Shown: positions 34,104-42,295 of the stretch, piece by piece | How positions within the stretch are numbered: position 1 is the first letter of the stretch | Layout of the letters: the number at the start of each line of letters is the position of its first letter | Assembly: GCA_030950375.1 (NCBI GenBank) | Contig: JAUZRN010000028.1 | Coordinates: 1-45,337, forward strand | Reading direction: 5' to 3' | Length of the DNA: 45,337 nt | DNA from: Rhodothermus sp. | GTDB lineage: Bacteria > Bacteroidota > Rhodothermia > Rhodothermales > Rhodothermaceae | Program-made: the position numbers and the translations under genes | The notes under the pieces: generated by a model | Database searches by the model: none | What the model was told of the DNA's origin: nothing | The model's input: the letters and a program-made list of their open reading frames with translations, nothing else

Positions 34104-35302
34104 GTCGCGGTCTGCAGGTAGCGCCAGGTCAGGTAAGCCATAAAGCCCGGTGCGATGCGCAGCGCCTCCTCGTCGATGGTAAAGCGTGGGGTGTGTAGTC
34201 CATGTATGATGCCTTTTTCCGGATTGCCGGTGCCAATGCGGTAGAAACAGCCCGGGCACTTCTTCAGGAAATAGGCAAAGTCTTCGCTGGCGAACCAGGG
34301 TTCGAGTTCAACCACTCGGTCAGGGCCCACATATTCGCGGGCGGCTTCACGCACAAGTGCTGTGGGTTGTTCATGATTGTAGAGAGCTGGATAGCCGACA
34401 ACGATTTCTACGTCCGCTTGCGCGCCGAAGGCGCGGGCCGTCTGTTCGGCGACCCGCCGGATGAGCGTGTGGGCTCGGAACCGCCAGTCTTCGTCCATTG
34501 TCCGAAACGTACCTTCCAGGCGCACAGCAGTGGGAAGCACGTTTGTGGCCCCCTCGGCCAGTACCCGTCCGATCGAGAGCACCGTGGGCACGTCGGGTGG
34601 TGCATTGCGGCTGACGACGGATTGCAATGCCACGATAATGTGGGCTGCTACGAGCACGCCATCGGCTTGCAGGCGATGTGGGGCGGCGGCATGTCCCCCT
34701 TCGGCACGAACCGTGATATAGAGCTCATCGGCCGAAGCCATGTACATGCCCCTACGTACGCCGATGGTCCCGACCGGCAGGTCCGGTTGCACGTGCTGGG
34801 CAAAGACAGCCGACGGGGCTGGCATGCCATCGGAGGCCTCCAGCACGCCTTCGTGGATCATGGCCTGGGCTCCGCCGGGCAGTTTTTCTTCACTGGGCTG
34901 AAAGACCATGCGCACCTGGCCACGTAGCCGATCGCGCAGGCGCGACAGGATCATGGCCGTGCCCAGTAGCGAAGCGGTGTGCGCATCGTGTCCGCAGGCG
35001 TGCATCTTGCCAGGATGACGTGAGCGAAAGTCGAAATCGTTTTCCTCCTGAATGGGCAGGGCGTCCATATCGGCGCGGAGCAAGACCGTCGGGCCGGTTT
35101 CGGTACCGCGCAACGTGGCTACCACGCCGGTGCGGGCTACGCCGGTCTGGAGCTCCACGTCCAGCGGCTGAAGCGTTTCGACCACCAAGCGGGCAGTCTC
35201 GTACTCTTCAAAGGCCAGCTCCGGGTTTGCGTGAAGAATTCGGCGAAGCCGGAGCACTTCTGGGAAGATTTCTTCACTCAGGGCCTGGATCTCACGTAAC
35301 AT
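34100..35302 (-). CDS. M20-family amidohydrolase (N-acyl-amino acid hydrolase type)
   Basis: Metal-dependent amidohydrolase of 400 residues (M20D, hippurate hydrolase/IAA-amino acid hydrolase type). Metal and catalytic motifs: LLRADMDALPIQEE, HACGHDAHTASLLG, FQPSEEKLPGGAQAMI and FASEDFAYFLKKCPG near the end. The lid/dimerisation domain lies between, with AEGGHAAAPH. It probably removes acyl groups from amino acids or small peptides in the cytosol; no signal peptide is visible. It lies nine bases downstream of an M28 peptidase gene and overlaps DUF2461, pointing to a peptide-use operon. Confidence 0.92.
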   Translation of the reverse strand: MLREIQALSEEIFPEVLRLRRILHANPELAFEEYETARLVVETLQPLDVELQTGVARTGVVATLRGTETGPTVLLRADMDALPIQEENDFDFRSRHPGKMHACGHDAHTASLLGTAMILSRLRDRLRGQVRMVFQPSEEKLPGGAQAMIHEGVLEASDGMPAPSAVFAQHVQPDLPVGTIGVRRGMYMASADELYITVRAEGGHAAAPHRLQADGVLVAAHIIVALQSVVSRNAPPDVPTVLSIGRVLAEGATNVLPTAVRLEGTFRTMDEDWRFRAHTLIRRVAEQTARAFGAQADVEIVVGYPALYNHEQPTALVREAAREYVGPDRVVELEPWFASEDFAYFLKKCPGCFYRIGTGNPEKGIIHGLHTPRFTIDEEALRIAPGFMAYLTWRYLQTAT

Positions 35303-35311
35303 AGACGTCGC

Positions 35312-37048
35312 TCAGTTAAAACCGGTCCCGGTAACCGGTGGACGGTTGTCCTGGTTGGCTACCTGCCAGGCTGTCCCAAAAATGAGCCGCACGATGCGCG
35401 CCATGCGGTCGTAGTCGATCTTGTGCGGCTCGTCATCTACGCCGTGATAGTCTTCATGGGTACCGGTGAAGAAGAAGATGAACGGAATGCCGTGTTTACC
35501 AAAGTTCCAATGGTCTGAGCGCGCGTAGAATCGATTAGGGTCGTCTTTGCTGTTGAAGCGTTCATCAAGCACAAGGTGCGTACCGGTGATTTCATTCACG
35601 CGCAGGTTGATCTCGTGCAATTCCTGTGAGATCAGGTTCGAGCCAATGATGTACACGTAATTGGAGTCACCTTCCCGAGAGGGATCATGGCGGCCGATCA
35701 TGTCGATGTTCAGGTTGGTCACCGTGCGTTCAAGCGGAAAGACCGGCTCATGGTCTGTGTAATAGGCCGAACCGAGTAATCCTTTTTCTTCGCCCGACAC
35801 GTGCAGGAACAGGATGGAGCGGCGAGGACGATAGCCGTCGCGGACGGCCTGCATGAAGGCTTCGGCGATTTCGAGCAGGGCAACGGTGCCCGTTCCGTCG
35901 TCGTCGGCGCCGTTGTAGATGCCGTCGCCCTTGGCGGTCGGGTCGGTGCCCACATGATCGTAATGGGCTGAAAGGATCACCACCTCGTTTTTCAACAGCG
36001 AGTCGGCTCCTTCGATATAGGCCAGCACGTTTTCGGTTTGCGCCTGAAAGGTTTCCTGTACAAGCTGGCTTTGTACTGTCACATCGGGCACGGTAAAAAC
36101 GATAGGTTGCCGACCTGCGTCGATCTGCTGTTGCAGTTCGGCAATGGTATGGCCGCTTGGAGTCAGCAGGGCGTCGGCCAAGCGGCTGCTGATTACCCAG
36201 ATCGGCGGAAGCTGGAAGCCCTCCGGTCGGGGTGGGGTAAGCGAGAGGCGACCAACGCGGGTACGCACCCGCAGGGCAGCGCGGGCAGCTCGTTCGGCCA
36301 GCGATTCGGTAGTGCGCTGGGAACGATCGCCTACCAGGAGCACTCCGGCTACGCCAGCCTGCAGGGCCTGGCGCAGCTTGAGGAATGGTTGGGTTGTCCA
36401 GCGTGAAGGTCGACCATCTGGCGTCAACAGGCTGGTCGAATCGTTTGCCATCGGCTCGTCAGCCAGAATCATCAGCCAGCGGCCCGTCAACTCAATGCTG
36501 TCGGCCGCCAGCGCGGCGTAGTCGTCGTAGCCCAGCGTCGAATCGGCAATGCCGTAACCGCCGAAGACCAGGCCACCGGTGCTTTCCGAACGGCTACCAA
36601 GCCACAGGTAGCCGTTCGGATCGGCCTGTTCCGGCCCGAACGACAGCACGGTCAGCGTGTCGCTACCCTGGAACGCTGTCAGATAGGCTCCCTGTAACCG
36701 CTGACCATAGACGGTGAAAGGCTGAAAGTAGGCTTCTGGTGCATAGGGATGATCGGGGTGCAGGGTGCCGGCAGGTTGGAGGCCCAGCTTGCGGTACTGG
36801 CTGGCCAGGTAGTAAGCGGCCAGTTTCTGACCACGCGTAGTGGTTTCGCGTCCTTCGAAGTAGTCCGAGGCCACAATAAACAGGTGTGCGGCCAGTTCCT
36901 CGGGTGTGATGGTGGCCTGGTAGCGCTGCACAAGGGCTGGATTGGCAAACACCGTGGGTGTGGGAGCTGGGCGCTGGCTCTGAGCCTGCAACCACAGAGG
37001 CCAGCCAATAAGTACCATCCAGCAAACTGCAGGAAACCGTCGTAGCAT
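35312..37048 (-). CDS. Secreted M28-family metallopeptidase with PA domain
   Basis: Zinc aminopeptidase of 578 residues. The signal peptide (MLRRFPAVCWMVLIGWPLWLQAQ) starts at ATG 37048; the frame also opens at TTG 37075. The N-terminal part (~residues 40-120) carries FIVASDYFEGRETTTRGQKLAAYYL. A PA-type insert follows (~150-290, GVAGVLLVGDRSQ). The M28 catalytic core has LSAHYDHVGTDP, GIYNGADDDGTGTVALLE, HVSGEEKGLLGSAYY, NIDMIGRHDP and a late ARSDHWNFGKHGIPFIFFF. All zinc ligands appear present. Predicted periplasmic or extracellular; the M20 gene downstream could process its products. Confidence 0.92.
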   Translation of the reverse strand: MLRRFPAVCWMVLIGWPLWLQAQSQRPAPTPTVFANPALVQRYQATITPEELAAHLFIVASDYFEGRETTTRGQKLAAYYLASQYRKLGLQPAGTLHPDHPYAPEAYFQPFTVYGQRLQGAYLTAFQGSDTLTVLSFGPEQADPNGYLWLGSRSESTGGLVFGGYGIADSTLGYDDYAALAADSIELTGRWLMILADEPMANDSTSLLTPDGRPSRWTTQPFLKLRQALQAGVAGVLLVGDRSQRTTESLAERAARAALRVRTRVGRLSLTPPRPEGFQLPPIWVISSRLADALLTPSGHTIAELQQQIDAGRQPIVFTVPDVTVQSQLVQETFQAQTENVLAYIEGADSLLKNEVVILSAHYDHVGTDPTAKGDGIYNGADDDGTGTVALLEIAEAFMQAVRDGYRPRRSILFLHVSGEEKGLLGSAYYTDHEPVFPLERTVTNLNIDMIGRHDPSREGDSNYVYIIGSNLISQELHEINLRVNEITGTHLVLDERFNSKDDPNRFYARSDHWNFGKHGIPFIFFFTGTHEDYHGVDDEPHKIDYDRMARIVRLIFGTAWQVANQDNRPPVTGTGFN

Positions 37049-37125
37049 AGCCAGTGCAAGGCAGTTGTGGATCAAAACGAGATGCTCTAAGATAGTATCC
37101 CCTCAGCACCGATGCATAGCCTTTT

Positions 37126-38145
37126 TCAACCTACCCGTTTACGTTTGTTCAGATAGGCCATCAGGGCAGTGTCATAAGGCTGACCGGTGTCAAGCTCGAC
37201 AAAGTCGATGCGATGCTCCAGACAGCGCCGACGAAACTGTTCGGTAAAAGCCTGCACAGCCTGCACGTAGGCCTTCCGAAACTGCGCTGGATGCAGGGTT
37301 AAGGCTTCGCCGGTTTCTACATCGAAGAGGCGAAGCGGACGATCTGGCAGTTCAAAATGTCGTTCCGTAGCCCCTTCCAGTACGTGGAACATCAGCACTT
37401 CGTGGCCACGGTGTCGCAGATGGCGCAAGGCGCGTAGTAGCTCATCGTGCGTCGACAGGTTATCGAACAGATCGGTGATCAGCACAACAAGTGCCCGGCG
37501 GTGGATACGCTCGGCTACTTCGTGGAGCACCGATGCCACGGCCGTGCGTCGTGTTTCGGTCACCTCCCGCCGTACCAGTCGTTCCAGATGAACCAGCAGC
37601 GTGTGCAGGTAACCTGGTTTGCTTCGGGGGGGAAGCAGGGTATGCACCCGTTCGTCAAAAGCGATCAGGCCGGTGGCATCCCGCTGGCGTAGCATGAGAA
37701 AGTGGAGGGCGGCGGCCAGATAGGCCCCGTATTCAAGTTTGGTCAGAGGCGCTCGGTACCGATAGCGCATCGAGGGCGACGTGTCGAGCACCACATAGTG
37801 CCGCAGGTTCGTCTCTTCTTCGTACTGTTTGACGTAAAAACGGTCTGTCTTGGCGTATACCTTCCAATCAATATGGCGTAGCTCATCGCCCGCATTGTAA
37901 GGTCGATGTTCGGCAAATTCCACTGAAAAGCCATGATACGGACTGCGATGTAATCCAGTGATAAACCCCTCAACGATCAGCCGTGCCCGCAACTCCATGT
38001 TTTTCAGACGCGAAAGCACGGCTGGATCAAGGTACTGTAGGGCAGGTAGACGCGGCACGGTACGTATGGGTCGATGGCAACTAACAAAAGAAGTTTTAGA
38101 ATCCGGCACAGGTCCGGGTTCCTGAAGAACGATCCAAAGGACCAT
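37126..38145 (-). CDS. DUF58 domain protein with vWA-like fold
   Basis: DUF58 protein. The diagnostic block LIVEGFITGLHRSPYHGFSV and EHRPYNAGDELRHIDWKVYAKTD are followed by a vWA-type metal site (VLDTSPSMRYR) and LVVLITDLFDNL. Such proteins usually work with MoxR ATPases in envelope or protein-folding tasks, but no moxR is next to it here. The frame opens at ATG 38145 with AGGA only three bases upstream. The first ~30 residues are not conserved, so GTG 38058 may be the true start. It has no membrane segment, unlike many longer DUF58 proteins. Confidence 0.85.
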   Translation of the reverse strand: MVLWIVLQEPGPVPDSKTSFVSCHRPIRTVPRLPALQYLDPAVLSRLKNMELRARLIVEGFITGLHRSPYHGFSVEFAEHRPYNAGDELRHIDWKVYAKTDRFYVKQYEEETNLRHYVVLDTSPSMRYRYRAPLTKLEYGAYLAAALHFLMLRQRDATGLIAFDERVHTLLPPRSKPGYLHTLLVHLERLVRREVTETRRTAVASVLHEVAERIHRRALVVLITDLFDNLSTHDELLRALRHLRHRGHEVLMFHVLEGATERHFELPDRPLRLFDVETGEALTLHPAQFRKAYVQAVQAFTEQFRRRCLEHRIDFVELDTGQPYDTALMAYLNKRKRVG

Positions 38146-38471
38146 TTTCCTGTTAGGATGTTAAAAACGGTGCAGCATGTGCAATGGCCCGTTGGAAAGT
38201 AAGTGCTCTTCGGCTCTGTTCTTCAGGACACCACACCGGGGCTTACCGGGATTGTTGCCGTCGCTATTTGATCGGGCCAAGCATCAGGTAAAAACATCGG
38301 GCGCACAGGCCGGTCGGTTTATCTCTCCGGGGCGCCTGTTCAGATGGATGAATCACGGGAGGAGGGGCCATTGGATGGCTTCACTGGGTTCATCGTTCGA
38401 AATGGGATCCTTTGAGCGGGCCTGCGCGTGTGGCCGACAGGAGACGCTATCTGGTCAAACGAACAACCCAT
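38146..38471 (+). other. Intergenic region and possible pyrR leader
   Basis: About 325 bases between the divergent DUF58 and pyrR genes. I see no convincing gene; the open frames here have no family features. An imperfect hairpin is possible: ACAGGC (38305-38310) can pair with GCCTGT (38334-38339), with further CCGG pairing inside. Because pyrR follows, RNA-based control is possible, but I do not find the PyrR-binding loop consensus of Bacillus or a T-run terminator. Promoters of both genes should lie here. Confidence 0.4.
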
Positions 38472-39050
38472 ATGGAAGCCCGGGATCGCATTAAAGCACA
38501 ACTTATGGACGAGGCCGACCTGGATCGTACGCTTGAACGTATGGCCCGGCAGATCATTGAACGGGCAGCACTCGACGCCGGTGGTCAGGAGCGTCTGGCC
38601 CTGGTTGGTATGCAAACGCGCGGTGTGTATCTGGCCCGCCGTCTGCAGGCCAAGATTCGAGCGGCGGCCGGGCTGGAAGTCCCTGTCGGCATTCTCGACG
38701 TGACCATGTATCGCGATGACGTGCGTTTGCGGGCGCATCAACCTGTAGTACGTCCCACGCATATACCTTTTGATGTGACGGGACGTCACCTGGTACTTAT
38801 CGACGATGTGATCTATACGGGCCGCACCGCGCGGGCTGCACTGGACGCGCTCATGGACCTGGGACGGCCGGCTGCTGTCTATTTGCTGGTGATGATTGAC
38901 CGTGGCCTTCGCGAGCTGCCCATCTGCCCGGACATTGTCGGGCGCCAGGTGCCCACCCTCCCTGGCGAAGAGGTGCGCGTGCGGTTGCGTGAGGTGGACG
39001 ATCAGGAAGGCGTGTGGCTTGTAGAAACACCCCGTGTGCCAGCGCCATGA
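38472..39050 (+). CDS. pyrR: PyrR-type pyrimidine regulator / uracil phosphoribosyltransferase
   Basis: PyrR family protein of 192 residues. It has LVGMQTRGVYLARRL, LDVTMYRDDVRL and the PRPP-binding loop HLVLIDDVIYTGRTARAALDAL, which separates PyrR from other phosphoribosyltransferases. In Bacillus, PyrR binds pyr mRNA leaders in response to UMP and has weak uracil phosphoribosyltransferase activity. No pyr biosynthesis gene lies in this window, so its regulatory targets here are unknown. ATG 38472 is preferred; ATG 38505 is an alternative, and the longer frame to 38412 adds unlikely residues. Confidence 0.92.
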   Translation: MEARDRIKAQLMDEADLDRTLERMARQIIERAALDAGGQERLALVGMQTRGVYLARRLQAKIRAAAGLEVPVGILDVTMYRDDVRLRAHQPVVRPTHIPFDVTGRHLVLIDDVIYTGRTARAALDALMDLGRPAAVYLLVMIDRGLRELPICPDIVGRQVPTLPGEEVRVRLREVDDQEGVWLVETPRVPAP

Positions 39051-39166
39051 TTTTTAGCGGGAATCTCAAAGAACAAAGGCCTCTCTTGTCGGATCTTTAA
39101 CCGCCTATATACGCTGTCAAAGCGAAGCTTTGAGCTGCTTCTTCGAATCGGAAAACCTACAAGAGC

Positions 39167-39523
39167 ATGACACGCAGGCAGAGCCTGGCACGATGGATCG
39201 GGCTATTGTTGGTGTTCGTGGTGGCCGGATGTGGCCGTAATGGCGAAAGGGCAGAAAGTCCGGTGCGGGTTGAGCATTTTCGCTATCAGGAATTGCCCGG
39301 AGGAACGCGGATCGTTACCGGCGTGGTCCGTAACCTGACGGATCAGCCAATTGCCAATCTGCAGCTCGAAATCGGCCTCTACGACCGTCACAATCGGCTG
39401 ATCGGTACAATGCAGGTCCCTGTCCAGAATATTCCACCCCAGGGGCACAAACGCTTTCGCCAGCCACTCGATACCGATCAGGATGTGCGGGGGGCCCGCG
39501 TACGTAGCGTGCTTGTGCTCTGA
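39167..39523 (+). CDS. Small lipoprotein, FxLYD-like
   Basis: 118-residue lipoprotein with signal LARWIGLLLVFVVAGC, lipobox at VAGC. The mature part is a single beta-sandwich-like unit: IVTGVVRNLTDQPIANLQLEIGLYDRHNRLIGT and VQNIPPQGHKRFR follow the FxLYD family pattern, in which a conserved tyrosine-containing strand sits in a small envelope-associated fold. Role unknown. The stop codon lies inside a perfect 7-bp hairpin (39517-39536) that has no T-run. Confidence 0.78.
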   Translation: MTRRQSLARWIGLLLVFVVAGCGRNGERAESPVRVEHFRYQELPGGTRIVTGVVRNLTDQPIANLQLEIGLYDRHNRLIGTMQVPVQNIPPQGHKRFRQPLDTDQDVRGARVRSVLVL

Positions 39524-40104
39524 GCTAAATCAGAGCGGTCACCGTTTGGTGTGTTGCAGGCGCAGGCAAAACGACTATGGCATGCGTCGGGGCGAACAAC
39601 CCGCAGATCCTGCGATGCCACTGACGTCTTACATGATCCGGCTTCGTCGAAAAGATTGTCGGGGTATTGCGCACCAACATCAGCCGGAAGCTTATTGCGT
39701 GGCCTCTGCAAGCAGAACGTATGGTAGTCGTGATCCCTTTAGTGTAATGCTGCGCCAGGATTGGGGGGCAGCAGGGGCTCGTTGTTGCGTGTGACCGATT
39801 CGTTTGGATACGTAGGGTTACCTATCGTAACGCGCCAGACAGACCGCCTGGAGGAAGCGAAGCGTTACGTCTCTTTATTAAATGGACAGCTTTTGAAGGT
39901 TTGTGACGGGGGAGCAGTCGTGGAGGACGCAACTGGCACATCCTGTGCAACAGAAAAACGACGGGTTTTCGAAAGAGACCGTACAGGACCGAAAGAAAAA
40001 AATCGTCCGACCATTTAAGAGGTCGGACAGACGGTCGATACCTACCCAGAAGCCTGTCAACAGGAAAACCACCAAACATCCGTTAACCAAACAGGAGGCT
40101 CGTC
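39524..40104 (+). other. Long non-coding leader before the pilin-like gene
   Basis: Almost 600 bases with no convincing gene; the short open frames lack family features or ribosome binding sites. Two perfect hairpins can form: CGTAACGC (39826-39833) with GCGTTACG (39862-39869), enclosing a CCAG/CTGG inner stem, and GTCCGACC (40005-40012) with GGTCGGAC (40021-40028) around an 8-base loop. The last 70 bases before the pilin gene are rich in A and C and mostly unstructured. The region may hold the promoter and a regulated 5' leader. I found no match to the c-di-GMP riboswitch consensus by eye. Confidence 0.45.
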
Positions 40105-40566
40105 ATGGGTCAGCAACAGCTTTTGCTCCTTGTGCTGGGCATGGTGATCGTGGGCATTGCGGTAGTGGCCGGCATCCAGGCATTTTCCGAAGGGAAAGCC
40201 AAGGCCGACCGTGATGCGGCGGTCAGCGATGCTATGCGGTTGATTTCGGACATCCAAGCCTGGATGTTGAAGCCCAAAGCCTTTGGAGGTGGGGGCGATT
40301 CGGGAGACTGGAGCAACGTGAGTTTTCAGGCGATCGGAATTCCTTCTTCCAGCCTGGATAACAACGGACGCTATCTTACCCTCAATGGGTGTTATGCGTT
40401 GAGTGGGAATACCACGGCCGCTACGCTGACAATTTATAGCCTTACAACCGTCGATGGCGAGCGCGTCTGTGATGCCAACACCACCATTGCTACGGTGACA
40501 ATTGACGGTACGACGCCCGACGATATTGCCTGGAGCTATGCAACGAACAATAACAACAACAACTAA
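40105..40566 (+). CDS. Pilin-like protein with atypical N-terminus
   Basis: 153 residues. The N-terminus is MG followed by QQQ and an unbroken ~20-residue hydrophobic helix (LLLLVLGMVIVGIAVVAGI), then a helical polar stretch, the layout of type IV pilins. Cleavage after Gly2 would give a mature N-terminus of Gln, with Leu at position 5 where Glu is nearly always found. The C-terminal half is Gly/Ser/Thr/Asn-rich and beta-like, has two cysteines ~29 residues apart that could form a disulfide, and ends in a run of six Asn. The ribosome binding site AGGAGG (40093-40098) is unusually strong for this window, suggesting high expression. Assignment rests on the helix and on the GspF- and GspE-like neighbours. 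Confidence 0.75.
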   Translation: MGQQQLLLLVLGMVIVGIAVVAGIQAFSEGKAKADRDAAVSDAMRLISDIQAWMLKPKAFGGGGDSGDWSNVSFQAIGIPSSSLDNNGRYLTLNGCYALSGNTTAATLTIYSLTTVDGERVCDANTTIATVTIDGTTPDDIAWSYATNNNNNN

Positions 40567-40597
40567 ATAATTAGTTTGTAGAGCCTTTCGTAGTAAA

Positions 40598-40647
40598 TCC
40601 GGCGGCGTTCTGTGCGGGGGAAGGCGCCCCGGCGGGGCGCCGCCGGA
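40598..40647 (+). promoter_or_regulatory. Competing hairpins between pilin-like and platform genes
   Basis: Two perfect stems share the same 3' arm: TCCGGCGGCG (40598-40607) pairs with CGCCGCCGGA (40638-40647), while GGCGCCCC (40623-40630) pairs with GGGGCGCC (40634-40641). They cannot both form fully. There is no T-run, so this is more likely an mRNA-stability or processing element that sets the pilin-to-platform ratio than a terminator. Confidence 0.6.
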
Positions 40648-40717
40648 CGGTTTCAGGCCGCCTCTACGGGAACGACTGGCCTGGTTTGCTATCCATTTTG
40701 TGTTGCAGGTATCGAAA

Positions 40718-42079
40718 ATGCCCGTTCGTGAGTTTCGCTTCAGTGGGGTCAGCATAAGCGGGGTGCCCGTGCAGGGAACCGTACTGGCTCCTTCGATGCG
40801 GGCAGCCCGTAAAAAGCTGGCTGAGCTGGCTCGGAAGCATAACTTCCGTCCTCAACTCTTGCAGCCGCGCCGCACGTTTATCTATAAGGTGCGGCACCCC
40901 AGTGGCAAGGTCATTACCGGAGAACAGAAAGCGTATACAGCCGAGGAGCTGGCCCAGGCCCTGCGCAAGATGGGCCTGGAGGTGATCCGCATTGAACGTA
41001 AGATACTCGACCTGCAGCTCAAGCCGCCACGGACGGACATCATTATGTTCGTACGTCTGGCGGCAAACCTGCTTCGTGAAAAGCTCCCCTTCGACGAAGT
41101 CCTGAATCTGCTGGTCAACGATATCTCGTCGAATTCGCTGCGCCAGGTGATCCGCGACCTGAATGCCGACCTGAAGGCAGGGATGGAGGCGCAGCAGGCA
41201 TTCATGAAGCATCAGCACATTCTGGGCAAGTTTACAGCCTACATGCTTGGCCTGGCCTCGAAAAGTGGCAACATGGCCGAGATTTTTGAATCGACCGCAC
41301 GCTTCTTAGAGCGTCAGAATGAGTTTCGCAAGAGCATCCGCAGTGCAATGATCACTCCGGCCATCACGATTATCGCGCTGGTGGCCACGTTCATCTGGTA
41401 TGTGTGGTACATTTTCCCGATGACGGCCGGGCTACTGGCCGACCTGGGTATGGAATTGCCCCCGATGACGGCAGCGACCATGAAGTTTTCGCAATGGCTG
41501 GATCGCAATATCCTGTGGCTGACGCTCAGTTTTGCGGCGGTCGTGCTGGGATTTGTGGCGTTTGCGCGTTCAGAAAAAGGGCAACTCATCGTCCATCGCT
41601 GGCTCATCAAGTTACCGCTCATCGGGGGGCTATTGCACAAGCTGAACATTGAGATCTTCTGTCGGGTCTTTGCCATCCTGTATTCCCATAGCGGCGAAAA
41701 CATCAGCGTGATCAAGATCGCCGCCGAGGCCTGCGGTAATCGCTATATGGAGCATCGAATCAAGACGGTTACGGTGCCACTGATGGTGGCGCAGGGGGTG
41801 GATCTGGTACGGGCTATGGAAGCCAGCGGCGTCTTTACGCAGATGGCACTGGCCCGCTTCCGCAGTGGAGCGGAAACGGGGAACGTGCGGGGGGCTGCCG
41901 AGCAGATGGCAAATTATTACGAAAGCGAGACCACCCTGAAATTGAAGGCGGTTGTGGAGGGGGTTCAGACGGTCATTGCCATCCTGATTACGATCGCTAT
42001 CGCCATCCTGACCATTATTTCCTCTGAAGTGGCCCTGATTCAGCCATCAACAACCGACCTGATGCGAATGGGGGGCTGA
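40718..42079 (+). CDS. GspF/PilC-like inner-membrane platform protein
   Basis: 453-residue T2SSF protein, the membrane platform of type IV pili and type II secretion. Two F domains are seen: residues ~100-210 (FVRLAANLLREKLPFDEVL, LASKSGNMAEIFEST) and ~300-420 (FCRVFAILYSHSGENISVI, ARFRSGAETGNVRGA). Membrane segments lie near 208-232, 263-283 and 418-440. The N-terminus carries the typical PilC start twice: REFRFSGVSISGVPVQGTVL, then FIYKVRHPSGKVITGEQKAY followed by a similar helix; normally there is one. ATG 40718 is chosen over the GTG six codons upstream because the family motif starts right after it. It lies between the pilin-like and ATPase genes. Confidence 0.9.
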   Translation: MPVREFRFSGVSISGVPVQGTVLAPSMRAARKKLAELARKHNFRPQLLQPRRTFIYKVRHPSGKVITGEQKAYTAEELAQALRKMGLEVIRIERKILDLQLKPPRTDIIMFVRLAANLLREKLPFDEVLNLLVNDISSNSLRQVIRDLNADLKAGMEAQQAFMKHQHILGKFTAYMLGLASKSGNMAEIFESTARFLERQNEFRKSIRSAMITPAITIIALVATFIWYVWYIFPMTAGLLADLGMELPPMTAATMKFSQWLDRNILWLTLSFAAVVLGFVAFARSEKGQLIVHRWLIKLPLIGGLLHKLNIEIFCRVFAILYSHSGENISVIKIAAEACGNRYMEHRIKTVTVPLMVAQGVDLVRAMEASGVFTQMALARFRSGAETGNVRGAAEQMANYYESETTLKLKAVVEGVQTVIAILITIAIAILTIISSEVALIQPSTTDLMRMGG

Positions 42080-42295
42080 TGAGGCGCAAAAGGGACTTCG
42101 TCATGATCGACATACGGCCAGGAAAAATGCATGCCCCGTAGGAAACGCCTGTTAACAGGCCAGACACGATGGGGGAGTCTGTCCGGATAAAGGGACATTG
42201 AGGTTGGGCAGGTGCTTCCCGGGTATGCATCTGCGGGCAGGGCAGAGAGAGCAGGATATCAAACCACGCGCAAGCGCGCCAGAACGATCAAGCGT
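42080..42295 (+). other. Intergenic region with palindrome before the ATPase gene
   Basis: About 216 bases between the platform and ATPase genes. The only frame overlapping the platform stop (ATG 42079) encodes 20 unremarkable residues. A perfect 14-bp palindrome GCCTGTTAACAGGC occupies 42147-42160 and could be an operator or a hairpin. No clear ribosome binding site precedes the ATPase ATG. Confidence 0.45.

Noticed and set aside
38177-38494. 105-codon open frame upstream of pyrR
   Set aside because: No ribosome binding site, no domain, and it overlaps the start of pyrR in another frame.
39483-40018. Two overlapping short open frames between the FxLYD-like lipoprotein and the pilin-like gene
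   Set aside because: They overlap each other or the lipoprotein gene, have mixed composition and no recognisable features.
39524-40104. Possible c-di-GMP riboswitch before the pilin-like gene
   Set aside because: Attractive given the context, but I could not find the conserved core of either class by eye; a covariance search would be needed.
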